Below are positions 51,790-61,325 of a stretch of DNA of 64,000 nucleotides, piece by piece; positions within the stretch are counted from its first letter, which is position 1; each line of letters opens with the position of its first letter. A program made the position numbers and the translations under genes. Source of the DNA: CALJFL01 sp964590005 (GTDB taxonomy: Bacteria; Pseudomonadota; Gammaproteobacteria; Pseudomonadales; Halieaceae). The stretch lies in contig CAZPVJ010000151.1 of the NCBI GenBank assembly GCA_964590005.1, positions 1-64,000 on the forward strand, read 5' to 3'. The notes beneath the pieces were generated by a model, which worked only from the letters and a program-made list of their open reading frames with translations, did not search any database and was not told where the DNA came from.

Positions 51790-52704
51790 CTACATGTACT
51801 CCTTGCGGTACCAATCGTTGACCTCGTCACCCGTGGTCAACCATACGTCGTCGTGTTGGGCGATGTGCTCGAAAGCACGCTTGAGGTGCTTGAACTTGTT
51901 GGGCTGGCCGACAAAAAACGTATGCAGGCAAATCGGCATACAACGCGCATTTGTAGCACCCTCTTCGTAGAGCACATCAAATTGGTCGATAATCATGTCG
52001 CCGAATGCCTCGGACGAAACACCGACATTCATAAACGCCGGTATGTCGTTTAGCTCCACGGTATAAGGCACTGAAATCAACGTGTTGCCTGGCGTGGTAA
52101 ACCGGAAGGGATGATCATCCGCGGTGTAGTCGCAGAGATACTCCACGCCATATTCTTCGAGCAAACGCGGGGTATTGTCTGTATGAGTGAGAAACGGGGA
52201 CAACCAGCCTTTTGTTTTACGACCGAGTGTCTCCTCCATGCTGTTCAGGACCGACTCCAGTATGAATCGCTCTTTCTCCTCACTGAGCATCGCCATGGAG
52301 CCATCATCGCCGCGGACATTACCGATGAAGTTGGCCGGCGCATTGTTGATGCCATGCCCTATCCAGGCCCAGTTACGCTTTTCACCTTCTTCGATGATGC
52401 GCGGATACTCGCGAATAATCTCACTATTCAGACAAACAGTGCCCCGCATCCCGAGCTTGTCCATCAGGTCCATCATTCGCCACAGGCCCACTCGATTACC
52501 ATAGTCGCGCCAGCCGTAATTCAATGGATCCGGCGTAAAGCCGGAGGTTCCAGGTATCAGCGAAGTACCGGGGATATCAGCCGGGAAGTGTTCGATATTG
52601 ACATAGGGAATGACAGCCACACGTTTGCCCTCAGGCAACTTGAAAGGTGCCCGGTCAATAATGGGTTCATAGCTGTAGTGGGGTGATTGCGTTAACTCCG
52701 TCAC
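51790..52704 (-). CDS. Polysaccharide-deacetylase/PuuE-like (allantoinase-type) hydrolase
   Basis: 304 residues of the NodB/PuuE fold: KRVAVIPYVNIEHF, GLWRMMDLMDKLGMRGTVCLN, WAWIGHGINN and WLSPFLTHTDNTPRLLEEYGVEYLCDY. The shape is that of PuuE-like allantoinases and N-acyl deacetylases and not secreted chitin deacetylases; there is no signal peptide. The second His of the typical HxxxH motif is not obvious, so a hydrolase role is provisional. It follows an N-carbamoylsarcosine-amidase-like gene by 49 nt, suggesting ureide or cyclic-amide breakdown. Confidence 0.85.
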   Translation of the reverse strand: MTELTQSPHYSYEPIIDRAPFKLPEGKRVAVIPYVNIEHFPADIPGTSLIPGTSGFTPDPLNYGWRDYGNRVGLWRMMDLMDKLGMRGTVCLNSEIIREYPRIIEEGEKRNWAWIGHGINNAPANFIGNVRGDDGSMAMLSEEKERFILESVLNSMEETLGRKTKGWLSPFLTHTDNTPRLLEEYGVEYLCDYTADDHPFRFTTPGNTLISVPYTVELNDIPAFMNVGVSSEAFGDMIIDQFDVLYEEGATNARCMPICLHTFFVGQPNKFKHLKRAFEHIAQHDDVWLTTGDEVNDWYRKEYM

Positions 52705-52753
52705 GTGCCTCTCCTTGTAAATTAAAAATAATCCTTAACGTGCGGCCCTGGCA

Positions 52754-53380
52754 TTACAGGCCGCCAAGGTACTCGAGCACCTCGTTCTTACCGATCACGT
52801 CACCGTATTTGGCATTGATATCGAACAAGTTAGCTTCATGGGGTCCTTCGTGGCGATCGCCAACACATTCACGAACAACGATCGGGCGATAGCCGTGCTG
52901 GACTGCATCGACCGCCGAGGCGCGTATGCAGCCGGACGTCGTACAGCCAACAATAATCACGGTATCGACTCCCTGCGCTGCCAACATTGACGACAGGGAC
53001 GTGCCGAAGAAAACACTGGCGTAGTGTTTTACGATCACGGTTTCGCCTTCCACGGGAACGACTTCCGGGCAGAACTCGGCGTAGGGGTTACCCGGCACAA
53101 GATCTTTTAGCACCGGCGCCTTCTTTATCCACATACCGCCGTCTTCATAATTGTGCGGGTTATACAGTACGCGAGTGTGCAGTATCGGCACGCCCTTCTC
53201 GCGAGCCAGGTCCAACACCTCTGGCACCTCCTGCACACAGTCGACCACGCCGGGCGCATAGAGCGGGGAGCCTTCAGTGGTGTATCCCTGGAGAAGGTCT
53301 ATCACCAGGATTGCAGATTTCTTGCCAAACCCGAGGCGGCCGTCCCACACCCCCTCGTAATTCTCCGTTGCTTCAGCCAT
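52754..53380 (-). CDS. Isochorismatase-family amidase (N-carbamoylsarcosine-amidase-like), second paralogue
   Basis: 208 residues with Asp in LVIDLLQGYTT, Lys in VIVKHYASVFFGT and Cys in VGCTTSGCIRASAVDAV. The Cys motif is nearly identical to that of the 43531-44163 enzyme; the two are paralogues of one subgroup. It lies between aceE (87 nt upstream) and the deacetylase. No TGTCCG operator is seen before it. A carbamoyl/amide hydrolase role is likely; substrate unknown. Confidence 0.9.
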   Translation of the reverse strand: MAEATENYEGVWDGRLGFGKKSAILVIDLLQGYTTEGSPLYAPGVVDCVQEVPEVLDLAREKGVPILHTRVLYNPHNYEDGGMWIKKAPVLKDLVPGNPYAEFCPEVVPVEGETVIVKHYASVFFGTSLSSMLAAQGVDTVIIVGCTTSGCIRASAVDAVQHGYRPIVVRECVGDRHEGPHEANLFDINAKYGDVIGKNEVLEYLGGL

Positions 53381-53467
53381 ACATCGTTCCTGCCATGAGT
53401 TCTACCACTGAAAGCGTAGACCACTATCGCATCCCCTGGGAGGAATGCGGTTAACTTACCCGCCTCT

Positions 53468-56146
53468 TTAGCGCTGATCGGCGGCGATTTTCCCCGGATC
53501 AATATCCAGATCAGCCAGGTGAGTCTGTAATTCGGTCTCCGGTAAAGCACCTTCCCGGTAAAGACCCACCAGAGCGGCGTGAACTATATGTGCTGCGTTA
53601 ACTTCAAAATGCTCACGTAGATCGGGACGTGATTCACTCAAACCAAAGCCATCGGTTCCCAGCACCGCGTAGTTTTCCGGCATCCACGGCGCGATGCCCC
53701 GGGGCAACGCCTTGAGGTAATCAGTCGCGGCCACAATGGGACCCGATGTTTCGGCAAACAGTGACTCCACATAGGGTACCCGTCTAGGTTGCAGCGGGTG
53801 CAGCCGGTTGTCTCGTTCACAGGACTCGGCTTCGCGGGTGAGTTCAACAAAGCTGGTCACGCTCCAGATCACGGGTGCATAGCCCATCGCTTCCAGCTGG
53901 TCGGCCGCCGCCATCGCCTGCTGCATGATCGAACCCGACGCCAGTAGATGAACCGGGTCACCATTGCCGGCACTCGCACGCCACTGGTAAGCGCCCTTGA
54001 CAATAGCTTCCTCAATGCCGGGCTGATCCGGCATCGGCGGCATCGGGTAATTTTCATTGTACAGGGTGAGGTAATAAAAAATGTTCTCCCCGTTTTCATA
54101 CATGCGCTGGATGCCGTCGCGAACAATCACCGCCAGTTCGTAGGCGAAAGCAGGGTCGTAACTCTTGAGATTGGGGAAGGTGCTGGCCAACACGTGAGAG
54201 TGGCCATCCTCATGCTGTAAGCCCTCACCATTGAGCGTGGTACGCCCGGCCGTCCCACCGAGCAGAAACCCGCGGGCCATCATATCCGCGCAGGCCCAAA
54301 TCATATCGCCCACGCGCTGGAATCCGAACATGGAATAAAAGATATAAAACGGGATTGTGGGTACACCATGCACCGCATAGGCCGTACCTGCCGCCAGGAA
54401 AGAGGCCATCGCCCCGGTCTCGCAAATACCTTCCTGCAGAATCTGGCCATCGACAGCCTCGCGGTAGGACATCAGGGAATCTGCATCAACCGGCGTATAG
54501 TTCTGCCCCTCGGGTGAGTAGATACCGGCGACTTTGAACAATGCGTCCATACCGAAGGTACGAGCTTCGTCTGGCACGATGGGTACAACGTATTCCCCGA
54601 TGCCGTCGTCTTTCATCAGTTGTGAGAGCAGGCGTACCATCATCATGGTGGTTGACGCCGATCGCTCTCCAGTGCCTTCAAACAACGCCTTGAACTGCTG
54701 TCTCTCGGGCACGGCGAGCTGAGGGCAGTCGACCTTCCTACGCGGCAACGATCCTCCCAGTCGCTCCCGATGCTCCAGGAGATACCGCATCTCCGCGCTA
54801 TCTTCTGGTGGACGGTAGAATTCGGCTCGATGGATTTCTTCATCCGACAGTGGAATGCCGTAATCCCTGGCACAAGCAAGACGTTCTTCGTCATTGAGAT
54901 CTTTCTTCTGGTGCGCAGTGTTGCGGCCCTCCGCGGCGGGTCCCATACCATCGCCCTTTACCGTTTTTACCAGTATCACCGTCGGCTTGTCCTCGGCCTG
55001 AAGGGCGCGCTGGTAAGCCGCGAATAACTTCTTGGGATCCTGCCCACCGCGTTTGATTTCCTTAACCTCCTCGTCGGTGAGGGAGTTCATCATGCTCTCG
55101 AGTTCCGGGTCTCCGTGCACCCAATGCTCACGCTGCTGGTCTCCGGGCAAGATGGAGTAACGCTGGTAATCGCCATCGACGCATTCTTCCATCCGGTTGC
55201 GCAGTACACCCTGCTCGTCCCTGGCCAGCAGCGCATCCCAACCACTACCCCAGATCACCTTGATGACATTCCAGTCTGCACCGCGAAAGCCGCGCTCCAA
55301 CTCCTGGATGATCTTGCCGTTACCCCTGACCGGGCCATCCAGGCGCTGAAGATTGCAATTGACGACAAGGACCAGGTTGTCGAGCTTTTCCCGCGCGGCG
55401 ATGTTAATGGTACCCATCACCTCGGGCTCGTCCGATTCACCATCTCCAATGAAGCACCAGAACTTTCCGCCATTTCGCGGTTTCAGCCCGCGATTTTCCA
55501 GGTACTTGGCAAAACGGGCCTGGTAAATAGCGGAGGGCGTCGACAGCCCCATGGACGCGTTCGGCATCTGCCAGAAGTCTGGCAGGGAGCGTGGGTGTGG
55601 ATAGGAGCACAGCCCTCCCCCGGGCTGAAGCTCTCGCCGAAAGTTGCCCAGTTGCTGCTCATCGAGCCTCCCCTCCAGGAAGGCACGCGCATAGATCCCC
55701 GGGGCAGCATGCGGTTGGGGCATTACCATGTCGCCGCCGTAGTCTGCACTGCGTGCTTTGAAAAAATGCTGAAACCCCACTTCGAGCATCGTGGCCGCCG
55801 ACGCATAAGTCGCTATATGACCGCCAACCCCGGTACCCTCATCCTGCCCCCTGAGCACCATCGCCATGGCATTCCAGCGAACCAGGTTCTCAATCTTTTT
55901 CTCCAGCTCGATATCGCCGGGATAGACCGGCTGCTCGGAAACAGGAATGGTATTGATATAGGGGGTGTTGAGCGTCGCTTCACTGAGCGCGATACCGCGG
56001 CGCAGGCTGTGATTCTGCAGCGCCCTCAGGATATCCCTCACGCCGGCTTCACCAAATTCACGGTGGATGCTGTCCAGGGCTTCTATCCACTCCTGGCGGT
56101 CTCCGGCAAGATCGTCGATGAGTGTCGATTGCGATGCGGTGGTCAT
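53468..56146 (-). CDS. aceE: Pyruvate dehydrogenase E1 component (homodimeric)
   Basis: 892 residues, the full length of gammaproteobacterial AceE. The ThDP motif GDGE...NCN is present (FIGDGESDEPEVMG, VNCNLQRLDGP), as are the active-site loop AEGRNTAHQ, PDEARTFGMDALF and GFLLGGTAGRTTLNGEGLQHEDGHSH. It decarboxylates pyruvate and passes acetyl to lipoyl-E2. No aceF or lpd is encoded next to it, which is unusual; it must use E2 encoded elsewhere or be a specialised 2-oxoacid copy. It sits 8 nt after a membrane-protein gene on the same strand. Confidence 0.95.
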   Translation of the reverse strand: MTTASQSTLIDDLAGDRQEWIEALDSIHREFGEAGVRDILRALQNHSLRRGIALSEATLNTPYINTIPVSEQPVYPGDIELEKKIENLVRWNAMAMVLRGQDEGTGVGGHIATYASAATMLEVGFQHFFKARSADYGGDMVMPQPHAAPGIYARAFLEGRLDEQQLGNFRRELQPGGGLCSYPHPRSLPDFWQMPNASMGLSTPSAIYQARFAKYLENRGLKPRNGGKFWCFIGDGESDEPEVMGTINIAAREKLDNLVLVVNCNLQRLDGPVRGNGKIIQELERGFRGADWNVIKVIWGSGWDALLARDEQGVLRNRMEECVDGDYQRYSILPGDQQREHWVHGDPELESMMNSLTDEEVKEIKRGGQDPKKLFAAYQRALQAEDKPTVILVKTVKGDGMGPAAEGRNTAHQKKDLNDEERLACARDYGIPLSDEEIHRAEFYRPPEDSAEMRYLLEHRERLGGSLPRRKVDCPQLAVPERQQFKALFEGTGERSASTTMMMVRLLSQLMKDDGIGEYVVPIVPDEARTFGMDALFKVAGIYSPEGQNYTPVDADSLMSYREAVDGQILQEGICETGAMASFLAAGTAYAVHGVPTIPFYIFYSMFGFQRVGDMIWACADMMARGFLLGGTAGRTTLNGEGLQHEDGHSHVLASTFPNLKSYDPAFAYELAVIVRDGIQRMYENGENIFYYLTLYNENYPMPPMPDQPGIEEAIVKGAYQWRASAGNGDPVHLLASGSIMQQAMAAADQLEAMGYAPVIWSVTSFVELTREAESCERDNRLHPLQPRRVPYVESLFAETSGPIVAATDYLKALPRGIAPWMPENYAVLGTDGFGLSESRPDLREHFEVNAAHIVHAALVGLYREGALPETELQTHLADLDIDPGKIAADQR

Positions 56147-56154
56147 TGCTTAAC

Positions 56155-56934
56155 TTACTCCTTAAATCCAGTTTGAGGGCCTATGTAGCCCCCCGCCCTT
56201 GGCAAACCAAACAGGCCGGGTACCCGTCGCGCGGGGGGAGTCGGCTCCCGACTCCAGGGGGCCGGCATTCGCATGCCGTAAGAGGCCGCCAGCAACGCTA
56301 TGGTCTGCAGACCAATGAATAACCAGTAATTATGGTAGACCGCAAACCAGGTGAGGCACAGCGTCATATTGGGTATATGCGTCCTGGGTACCTTGGCCTT
56401 GATTGATGCGGGACTGTCATGTTCAGGCGAGACATACACATCCCAGTACATATCCATCCACAGCGCCTGCCAGACGGATATCATCGTATAGGCCACCAGC
56501 CAGGTCGCCCACACTGGCCAACCCGGTCCCAGCGACAGGGCCAGGTGCCAGAACGACAGGAACAGCAGACCAGTGGTAAAGCCCCAGGCGAGACCAAAGA
56601 ACAACTGTGGCAGTGGCGCCAGGCCACGATCAAAGCGCAGGGTATTGCCGTACCAGTATCCCCAATACGCCCAGAGGATGAAACCGGTCACCAGCGCTGT
56701 ACTCAGCCACCAAAGACTATCGTCCAATTGCTGTGGGTATACCAGCGGGCTCGCCAGAGTGGCGTCCAGCGCACCGCTGAGACTGCCCATCAAAAGACAA
56801 AAACACCAATACATGCCCGCTCGCAGCCACGCCGCAGGCGCAGAGTAAACCTCCGCCGGGTGTGCGCGATAAAATAGCAGGTAGACGACCAGCAAAATTA
56901 GCCACAAGAGCGAAGAGACTGCGATCAGCATCAT
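56155..56934 (-). CDS. Uncharacterised membrane protein (about 6 TM)
   Basis: A 259-residue protein with hydrophobic segments at about 1-22, 38-57, 73-96, 108-135, 138-164 and 186-221, unusually rich in Trp (about 20) and Tyr, and a Pro/Arg-rich C-terminal tail. I recognise no family motif. Its stop is 8 nt before the aceE start, so the two may be co-transcribed, though the link to 2-oxoacid metabolism is only positional. Transport or a membrane-enzyme role are both possible. Confidence 0.75.
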   Translation of the reverse strand: MMLIAVSSLLWLILLVVYLLFYRAHPAEVYSAPAAWLRAGMYWCFCLLMGSLSGALDATLASPLVYPQQLDDSLWWLSTALVTGFILWAYWGYWYGNTLRFDRGLAPLPQLFFGLAWGFTTGLLFLSFWHLALSLGPGWPVWATWLVAYTMISVWQALWMDMYWDVYVSPEHDSPASIKAKVPRTHIPNMTLCLTWFAVYHNYWLFIGLQTIALLAASYGMRMPAPWSREPTPPARRVPGLFGLPRAGGYIGPQTGFKE

Positions 56935-57043
56935 CCCATAAGCCTAGTCGATTTTAGTGACAGGCATTGTAGTGGCCACCGGGCTCATAAATTTGACAAT
57001 CCGCAAAGAAGACCGGGCTTACCTCAATCAAACTGTGCACCTT

Positions 57044-58552
57044 ATGACAGCTGCAGCGAACAAGAGCGAGAGTCAGGCCATTCCCGTATTGCCCGAACTG
57101 TGCAATTACATCGATGGGGGCACCAGTGTGCCCGCCGTAGACCGGACCAACAGCCTGCGCAATCCAAACAACCAACAGGAAATCCAGGGGCAATTGTCCT
57201 GCTCAAACGATCAGGTAGAAATGGCGCTGACCGCAGCAGATGCGGCATTTCATGCGGGGGAGTGGGAGCAAACGCCCGTCGAGGAACGCGCAGCGGCCCT
57301 GGAGTCCATTGCCGATCAACTGGAGCAACCCGCCACCCGTGAGCAACTGGCCTTTGTCGACGCCATCACAACAGGCGCCGTAATCAAGGCCACCCGCCAA
57401 ATGGCCCGACTGGCACCTTTCGTGTTCCGGGCCACTGCTGAGTATCTGCGCAATACCGGCTTGTCATGGCGACTGCCTGGCAAGATTGGCGAGGTAGAGT
57501 ATTTTCGCAGACCGCTGGGGCCAGCACTGCTGGTTTCGCCGTGGAATGGACCAACCGCGATTGGGTCTCACAAAATTGCCAGTGCACTTGGTGCAGGGGC
57601 CCCGTGCATCGTCAAACCTTCTGAGTGGGCGCCACACTCCGCGCTGATTATGGCCCGGATTATTCATGACATGGGGTTACCGCGAGGCACTTTCCAGCTG
57701 ACTTGTGGCAACCGTGATATCGGCGGCAGGATGGTCGCCGATTCGAGAATCAAATCGGTATCTTTCACCGGTGGTCTCGCGGGTGGTCGCGCCATTGCCG
57801 CTGCCTGTGCCGGCGACTTCAAACCTACCCAACTGGAACTGGGTGGCAATAACCCATTGGTCGTATTTGAAGATGCTGACCTCGAGCTCGCGGCGCGAGG
57901 AATCGTGTACGGCTTGACCAACCTCAATGCGCAATGGTGTCGCGCACTGGGCAGGGTCGTGGTTCACCGCAGCGTCAAGAGCGACCTGCTGGAACTTGTT
58001 GAAGCAAAGCTGGCAGACCTTGTACTGGGCGACTCACTGTCGGATAGCTCGGATATGGGACCGATGATCCATCAGGCCCAGTACGATTCAGTGCTATCGT
58101 CGATTGAAACACTGACTAAGCGTGGTGGCTCTTTGATAAGTCCGACGTCGCTGCCCACATCACCTGACCTGTCAGGCTATTTTATCGCCCCGACCTTAAT
58201 CGATGGCTGCGAGCCACAGGATACACAGGACGAGATTTTCGGCCCCGCGGCAGCCATTCACAGCTTCGACACAGAGGCAGAAGCACTGGCGTTGGCGAAT
58301 GGCACACCTTTCGGGCTGGCAGCATACGTCTATAGTCAAAATGAAGAAAAGGCCTTTGCATTTGGACGCCAGCTGCGAACAGGCGGCGTGAAAATCAATG
58401 GCTACAGCCTGCTTTCACTGAGCGGCGCCGCGCCGCGGGGGGCCTGGGGCCTGTCAGGGCTAGGTGAGGAAGGTACCGGCGAATCAGTAACGTTCTTTAC
58501 CGGTGCCAGAGTAGTCGGCGTATCTCCGCAAGATACGATCGGTGGAGTCTAG
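57044..58552 (+). CDS. NAD(P)-dependent aldehyde dehydrogenase
   Basis: About 502 residues from ATG 57044; an in-frame GTG at 56957 would extend it, and neither has a strong ribosome binding site. ALDH motifs are present: PWNGPTAIGSHKIASALGAG, KPSEWAPHSA, catalytic Glu in LELGGNNPLVVFEDADL and catalytic Cys in NAQWCRALGR. The Cys context differs from the usual GQxC, pointing to a diverged subgroup. It oxidises an aldehyde to an acid for pathways such as terpenoid or alcohol degradation. The 3' end overlaps the DUF2141 gene by 4 bp. Confidence 0.9.
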   Translation: MTAAANKSESQAIPVLPELCNYIDGGTSVPAVDRTNSLRNPNNQQEIQGQLSCSNDQVEMALTAADAAFHAGEWEQTPVEERAAALESIADQLEQPATREQLAFVDAITTGAVIKATRQMARLAPFVFRATAEYLRNTGLSWRLPGKIGEVEYFRRPLGPALLVSPWNGPTAIGSHKIASALGAGAPCIVKPSEWAPHSALIMARIIHDMGLPRGTFQLTCGNRDIGGRMVADSRIKSVSFTGGLAGGRAIAAACAGDFKPTQLELGGNNPLVVFEDADLELAARGIVYGLTNLNAQWCRALGRVVVHRSVKSDLLELVEAKLADLVLGDSLSDSSDMGPMIHQAQYDSVLSSIETLTKRGGSLISPTSLPTSPDLSGYFIAPTLIDGCEPQDTQDEIFGPAAAIHSFDTEAEALALANGTPFGLAAYVYSQNEEKAFAFGRQLRTGGVKINGYSLLSLSGAAPRGAWGLSGLGEEGTGESVTFFTGARVVGVSPQDTIGGV

Positions 58553-59004
58553 ATTTCCTCCATGGAAATCTGTTGAAGCACTGGCTCGGCACCCAACTCG
58601 AAAACCGCGTCCTTGTACTTTGGCGGACCAAACTTGGGTCGCGCATTGTTGGAGAGCGCAACGGGTTCTTTCGGGATGCCAATAAAGTTGGCATCGAGCT
58701 CGCCGTTGTCATTGGTGTCATGAAAGATCGACAGGGCATACTCGCCAGGCGGCAAATCCAGTTCGGCTTTCACAATATCACCCTCGCGAGACTCAGTGAT
58801 CACCACTTGTTTCTCGGCAACCGTCTCTTCTCCAAGCCAGGTTTTCTTGGAGTCGTATACTGCAATAAACAGGTTACCCTCCGCCGACTCAAGGCCGCTG
58901 AGTTCAATCAAAACCTTGCTGTTGGGCTGGGATTCAGCGTGGGCGGTCACCACCATTACCAATGCGCACAAGGCTATCAGGCCGCGGATCAGGTAAATGC
59001 CCAT
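58549..59004 (-). CDS. DUF2141 periplasmic protein
   Basis: 151 residues from ATG 59004 (GGAGA upstream). A signal peptide (IRGLIALCALVMVVTAHA, cleavage after AHA) is followed by a single beta-sandwich with LDLPPGEYALSIFHDTND and NFIGIPKEPVALSNNA, the DUF2141 hallmark. Exported, function unknown; family members often accompany TonB receptors or carotenoid/lipid genes. Alone on its strand here. Confidence 0.85.
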   Translation of the reverse strand: MGIYLIRGLIALCALVMVVTAHAESQPNSKVLIELSGLESAEGNLFIAVYDSKKTWLGEETVAEKQVVITESREGDIVKAELDLPPGEYALSIFHDTNDNGELDANFIGIPKEPVALSNNARPKFGPPKYKDAVFELGAEPVLQQISMEEI

Positions 59005-59150
59005 AGTTTTAGTCTCCAAAACGGTTGCTGCGAAAGTGCGACAAATGCCGGACAATATTAAACACACAGTTGGTACTGACGATCAATCAAAACGGATCAT
59101 TTTGTCGCAAGTAGTTAACCAGCGACTGTTAACACAGCGGAGAGGCTGAC

Positions 59151-60167
59151 ATGGATGCAGAGCGTATTTGCCAGGTGCTGGCGGGAAAGATTCGCGGTAA
59201 ACCGGTCGCCATCTCACGCTTTGAGGAGGCACCACCGCCCGGGTTCTCGGGCCTGAAGGTCGACCCCTGCCAGATTCTTCGCCACGCCATGGACGAGGGT
59301 AAACGCGTATATTTCGACCGCGAGCACCAGGATTGCATCCACGGCGCTTACATTACCGGCGTGGATCCGGGCAATGAACAGATTCAAAGTGGCCGTTTAC
59401 TGACCGACTATATTCCGGCCTACAACCTGGACGCCGCCTATGCTTTCAACTCCGGCGAGTACATCCTGCCGCAGGGCACGGTCAAAGGCTTCTGCGCGAC
59501 GCCACTGGATGATCTTACTGAAGATTTTCAGGCTGAATGGATAGTGGTGGTGTGTACCCCCGGCGTTGCTGCGCTCGTGGGTGCGGCACGTGCGGTCAAG
59601 GATGGAACTCGCCCGGATACGGCTGCCGGCAACTCTTTTTGCAGCGACCTCTTTGTCACACCTGTCTACAGCGACAATGTTGTGATCACCACGGGTGATA
59701 TGGGCGGTCGCATGAACAACAAACTTCGCGAATCAGAAATGTTTGTGATAATCCCCACCCAATGGGCCGACGGCATCATCGACATTATGGGTGAGACGCC
59801 TGATGTTCGCGGTATCTATGAAGCCACGCGGCCAGAGAGTTCTCCTTACTGGGTGCGCCAGAAACAGAAAGCAGAACGCGCGGCAAACAGTACCGACCCA
59901 AGTATCGAGATGGCACGGGACAGTTATGGCCTGGAGGTCTCAATGCCCTGGCAGGAGGAGGCGCTTGCCGCCGTCGCCAAGGCGCCCCGCTTTGTTCGCA
60001 AAATGGCTGTCGGCAATGTCGAGGACTACGCTGAGGAGCACGGGCACGAGGTGATTTCGCTGGCTGTGGTTAAAGCACAGGCCGACAGCGTAGGGATGGG
60101 AAAGTTTATGCGCGAGGTAAAGTCCGAGGGTGGACTGCTCGCCCGTTTATTCCGCAAGGGTAAATAA
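59151..60167 (+). CDS. DUF169-family protein
   Basis: 338 residues, soluble, no signal. Conserved DUF169-type features are CQILRHAMDEGKRVYF and FCATPLDDL near residues 40-130, GNSFCSDLF and MGGRMNNKLRESEMFVIIP. The N-terminal His-Cys region (EHQDCIHGAYITG) and later Cys could bind a metal or cofactor; I see only the pattern. ATG 59151 follows GAGAGG. It converges with the 60170 gene. A dehydrogenase/reductase or archaeal-like regulator role has been suggested for DUF169 elsewhere, but none can be assigned here. Confidence 0.8.
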   Translation: MDAERICQVLAGKIRGKPVAISRFEEAPPPGFSGLKVDPCQILRHAMDEGKRVYFDREHQDCIHGAYITGVDPGNEQIQSGRLLTDYIPAYNLDAAYAFNSGEYILPQGTVKGFCATPLDDLTEDFQAEWIVVVCTPGVAALVGAARAVKDGTRPDTAAGNSFCSDLFVTPVYSDNVVITTGDMGGRMNNKLRESEMFVIIPTQWADGIIDIMGETPDVRGIYEATRPESSPYWVRQKQKAERAANSTDPSIEMARDSYGLEVSMPWQEEALAAVAKAPRFVRKMAVGNVEDYAEEHGHEVISLAVVKAQADSVGMGKFMREVKSEGGLLARLFRKGK

Positions 60168-60169
60168 GG

Positions 60170-60871
60170 TCAGCCAGCGGCATTTTCCTCCAGGTTGACC
60201 TCCCAATCGCCGACACCAGGCTGTTGCCAACGGTAACGCAGCAGCACGTTATCATCACTCAACCAAAAGCACGCGCTCTCGTCGTAGCGCTCTCCGGTAA
60301 ACGTACACCGTCGGGTATTGTACTGACGCCCAAACAGCTCAAGGGGCTTGCTCTCCTCCAACACCGAGGCGGTACGCATGCTGGTCGCAGGCGCGAGCAA
60401 CTTTGCCCGATCACCAGGATCTGATATCGATGGCACCAACACGGCCCCTCCACCACGTCGCTCCAGCAATCGCGCTATAACAGGCCCGGTAAAGATTCTT
60501 AGCAGGGGCAATAAGAGCGGCGCGCCGTCATCTCCAAAGGGCAGTTCCCAGTTCTCGGTGTCGGTGTCTCCGCGCTGGCGCACACAGGACACTGAAGCCT
60601 CCTCCAATCGGTAGAGCGCGCGTACGGGTGGATGCTGCTCGGCCTGCCACTCAAGGTTAAACTGGATTGCACCCTGGCGATCACACTCTGCATTGACCAG
60701 CAGGGAAACACCGGGTGCCGTGCGCTGGGCGTGAACAAAGAAGCCCCCACCCTCTCGCGGTCGACGACTCCAGGATTCTTGAATAGCGGTACCAGTGCCA
60801 TCCAACAGGTAGTGATAGCGCCCCTTCTGCGCCTTTACCTTGTCCAGTGCCAACACCTCAGGCTGCTCCAT
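60170..60871 (-). CDS. Hypothetical protein (233 aa)
   Basis: No family recognised. The sequence suggests a beta-rich cytoplasmic protein with an N-terminal GRYHYLLDGTGTAIQESW, an FGDDGAPLLLPLLRIFTGP stretch and a C-terminal FWLSDDNVLLRYRWQQPG. Cys are few and no signal peptide is seen. The start overlaps the VOC gene by 14 bp, so it is the third gene of the nitrilase-VOC operon. A substrate-binding or lipocalin-like role is possible but unsupported. Confidence 0.6.
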   Translation of the reverse strand: MEQPEVLALDKVKAQKGRYHYLLDGTGTAIQESWSRRPREGGGFFVHAQRTAPGVSLLVNAECDRQGAIQFNLEWQAEQHPPVRALYRLEEASVSCVRQRGDTDTENWELPFGDDGAPLLLPLLRIFTGPVIARLLERRGGGAVLVPSISDPGDRAKLLAPATSMRTASVLEESKPLELFGRQYNTRRCTFTGERYDESACFWLSDDNVLLRYRWQQPGVGDWEVNLEENAAG

Positions 60872-61325
60872 CCGGTGGGTATTGGATCAGCTCGATCACC
60901 TGTCCTCCCGTGGTAGCAGGGTCTAGATACACCATCTTACGCAGGCCGATCGCTATGATGCCGTCAGGGGTCACATGTCCCGGTCGGATATCGCGCGCGG
61001 CGAGTAGCTCAACAGCCTTTTCGATATCGTCCACGCGCCAGGCAATATGGTTGATGCCAGCCCCGCCCGATGGCATGCCCAGCAGTTGCTCCTTGAAGTG
61101 CGGTGAACAGGGTTCGATCAACTCGAAGTTGAGTCCAGCCACGGTGAAAAAGGCGAAACGTGTGGCGGCAGATTCTCCCAGGGGTGGCTGGATATCTACC
61201 CCGGCAGAATCGAGGCCATACACGCGCTTGAACTCCGCCAGGGCTGCCTCCAGGCCAGGTACGATAAAGCCGATATGAGCGACGCCCAGCAAGCGGGATG
61301 CGAGTACATCGGTAATATCATTCAT
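60858..61325 (-). CDS. VOC-family protein (glyoxalase/methylmalonyl-CoA-epimerase-like)
   Basis: 155 residues with the paired beta-alpha-beta-beta-beta modules of VOC proteins: GVAHIGFIVPGLEAALAEF (His metal ligand near residue 17), a central ELIEP Glu, GGAGINHIAWRVDDIEKAVELL (second His) and the C-terminal GGQVIELIQYP. The layout fits methylmalonyl-CoA epimerase and related lyases or dioxygenases. The ATG overlaps the nitrilase stop by ATGA, so the two are coupled. An epimerase role in CoA metabolism is plausible but not proven. Confidence 0.87.
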   Translation of the reverse strand: MNDITDVLASRLLGVAHIGFIVPGLEAALAEFKRVYGLDSAGVDIQPPLGESAATRFAFFTVAGLNFELIEPCSPHFKEQLLGMPSGGAGINHIAWRVDDIEKAVELLAARDIRPGHVTPDGIIAIGLRKMVYLDPATTGGQVIELIQYPPDGAA

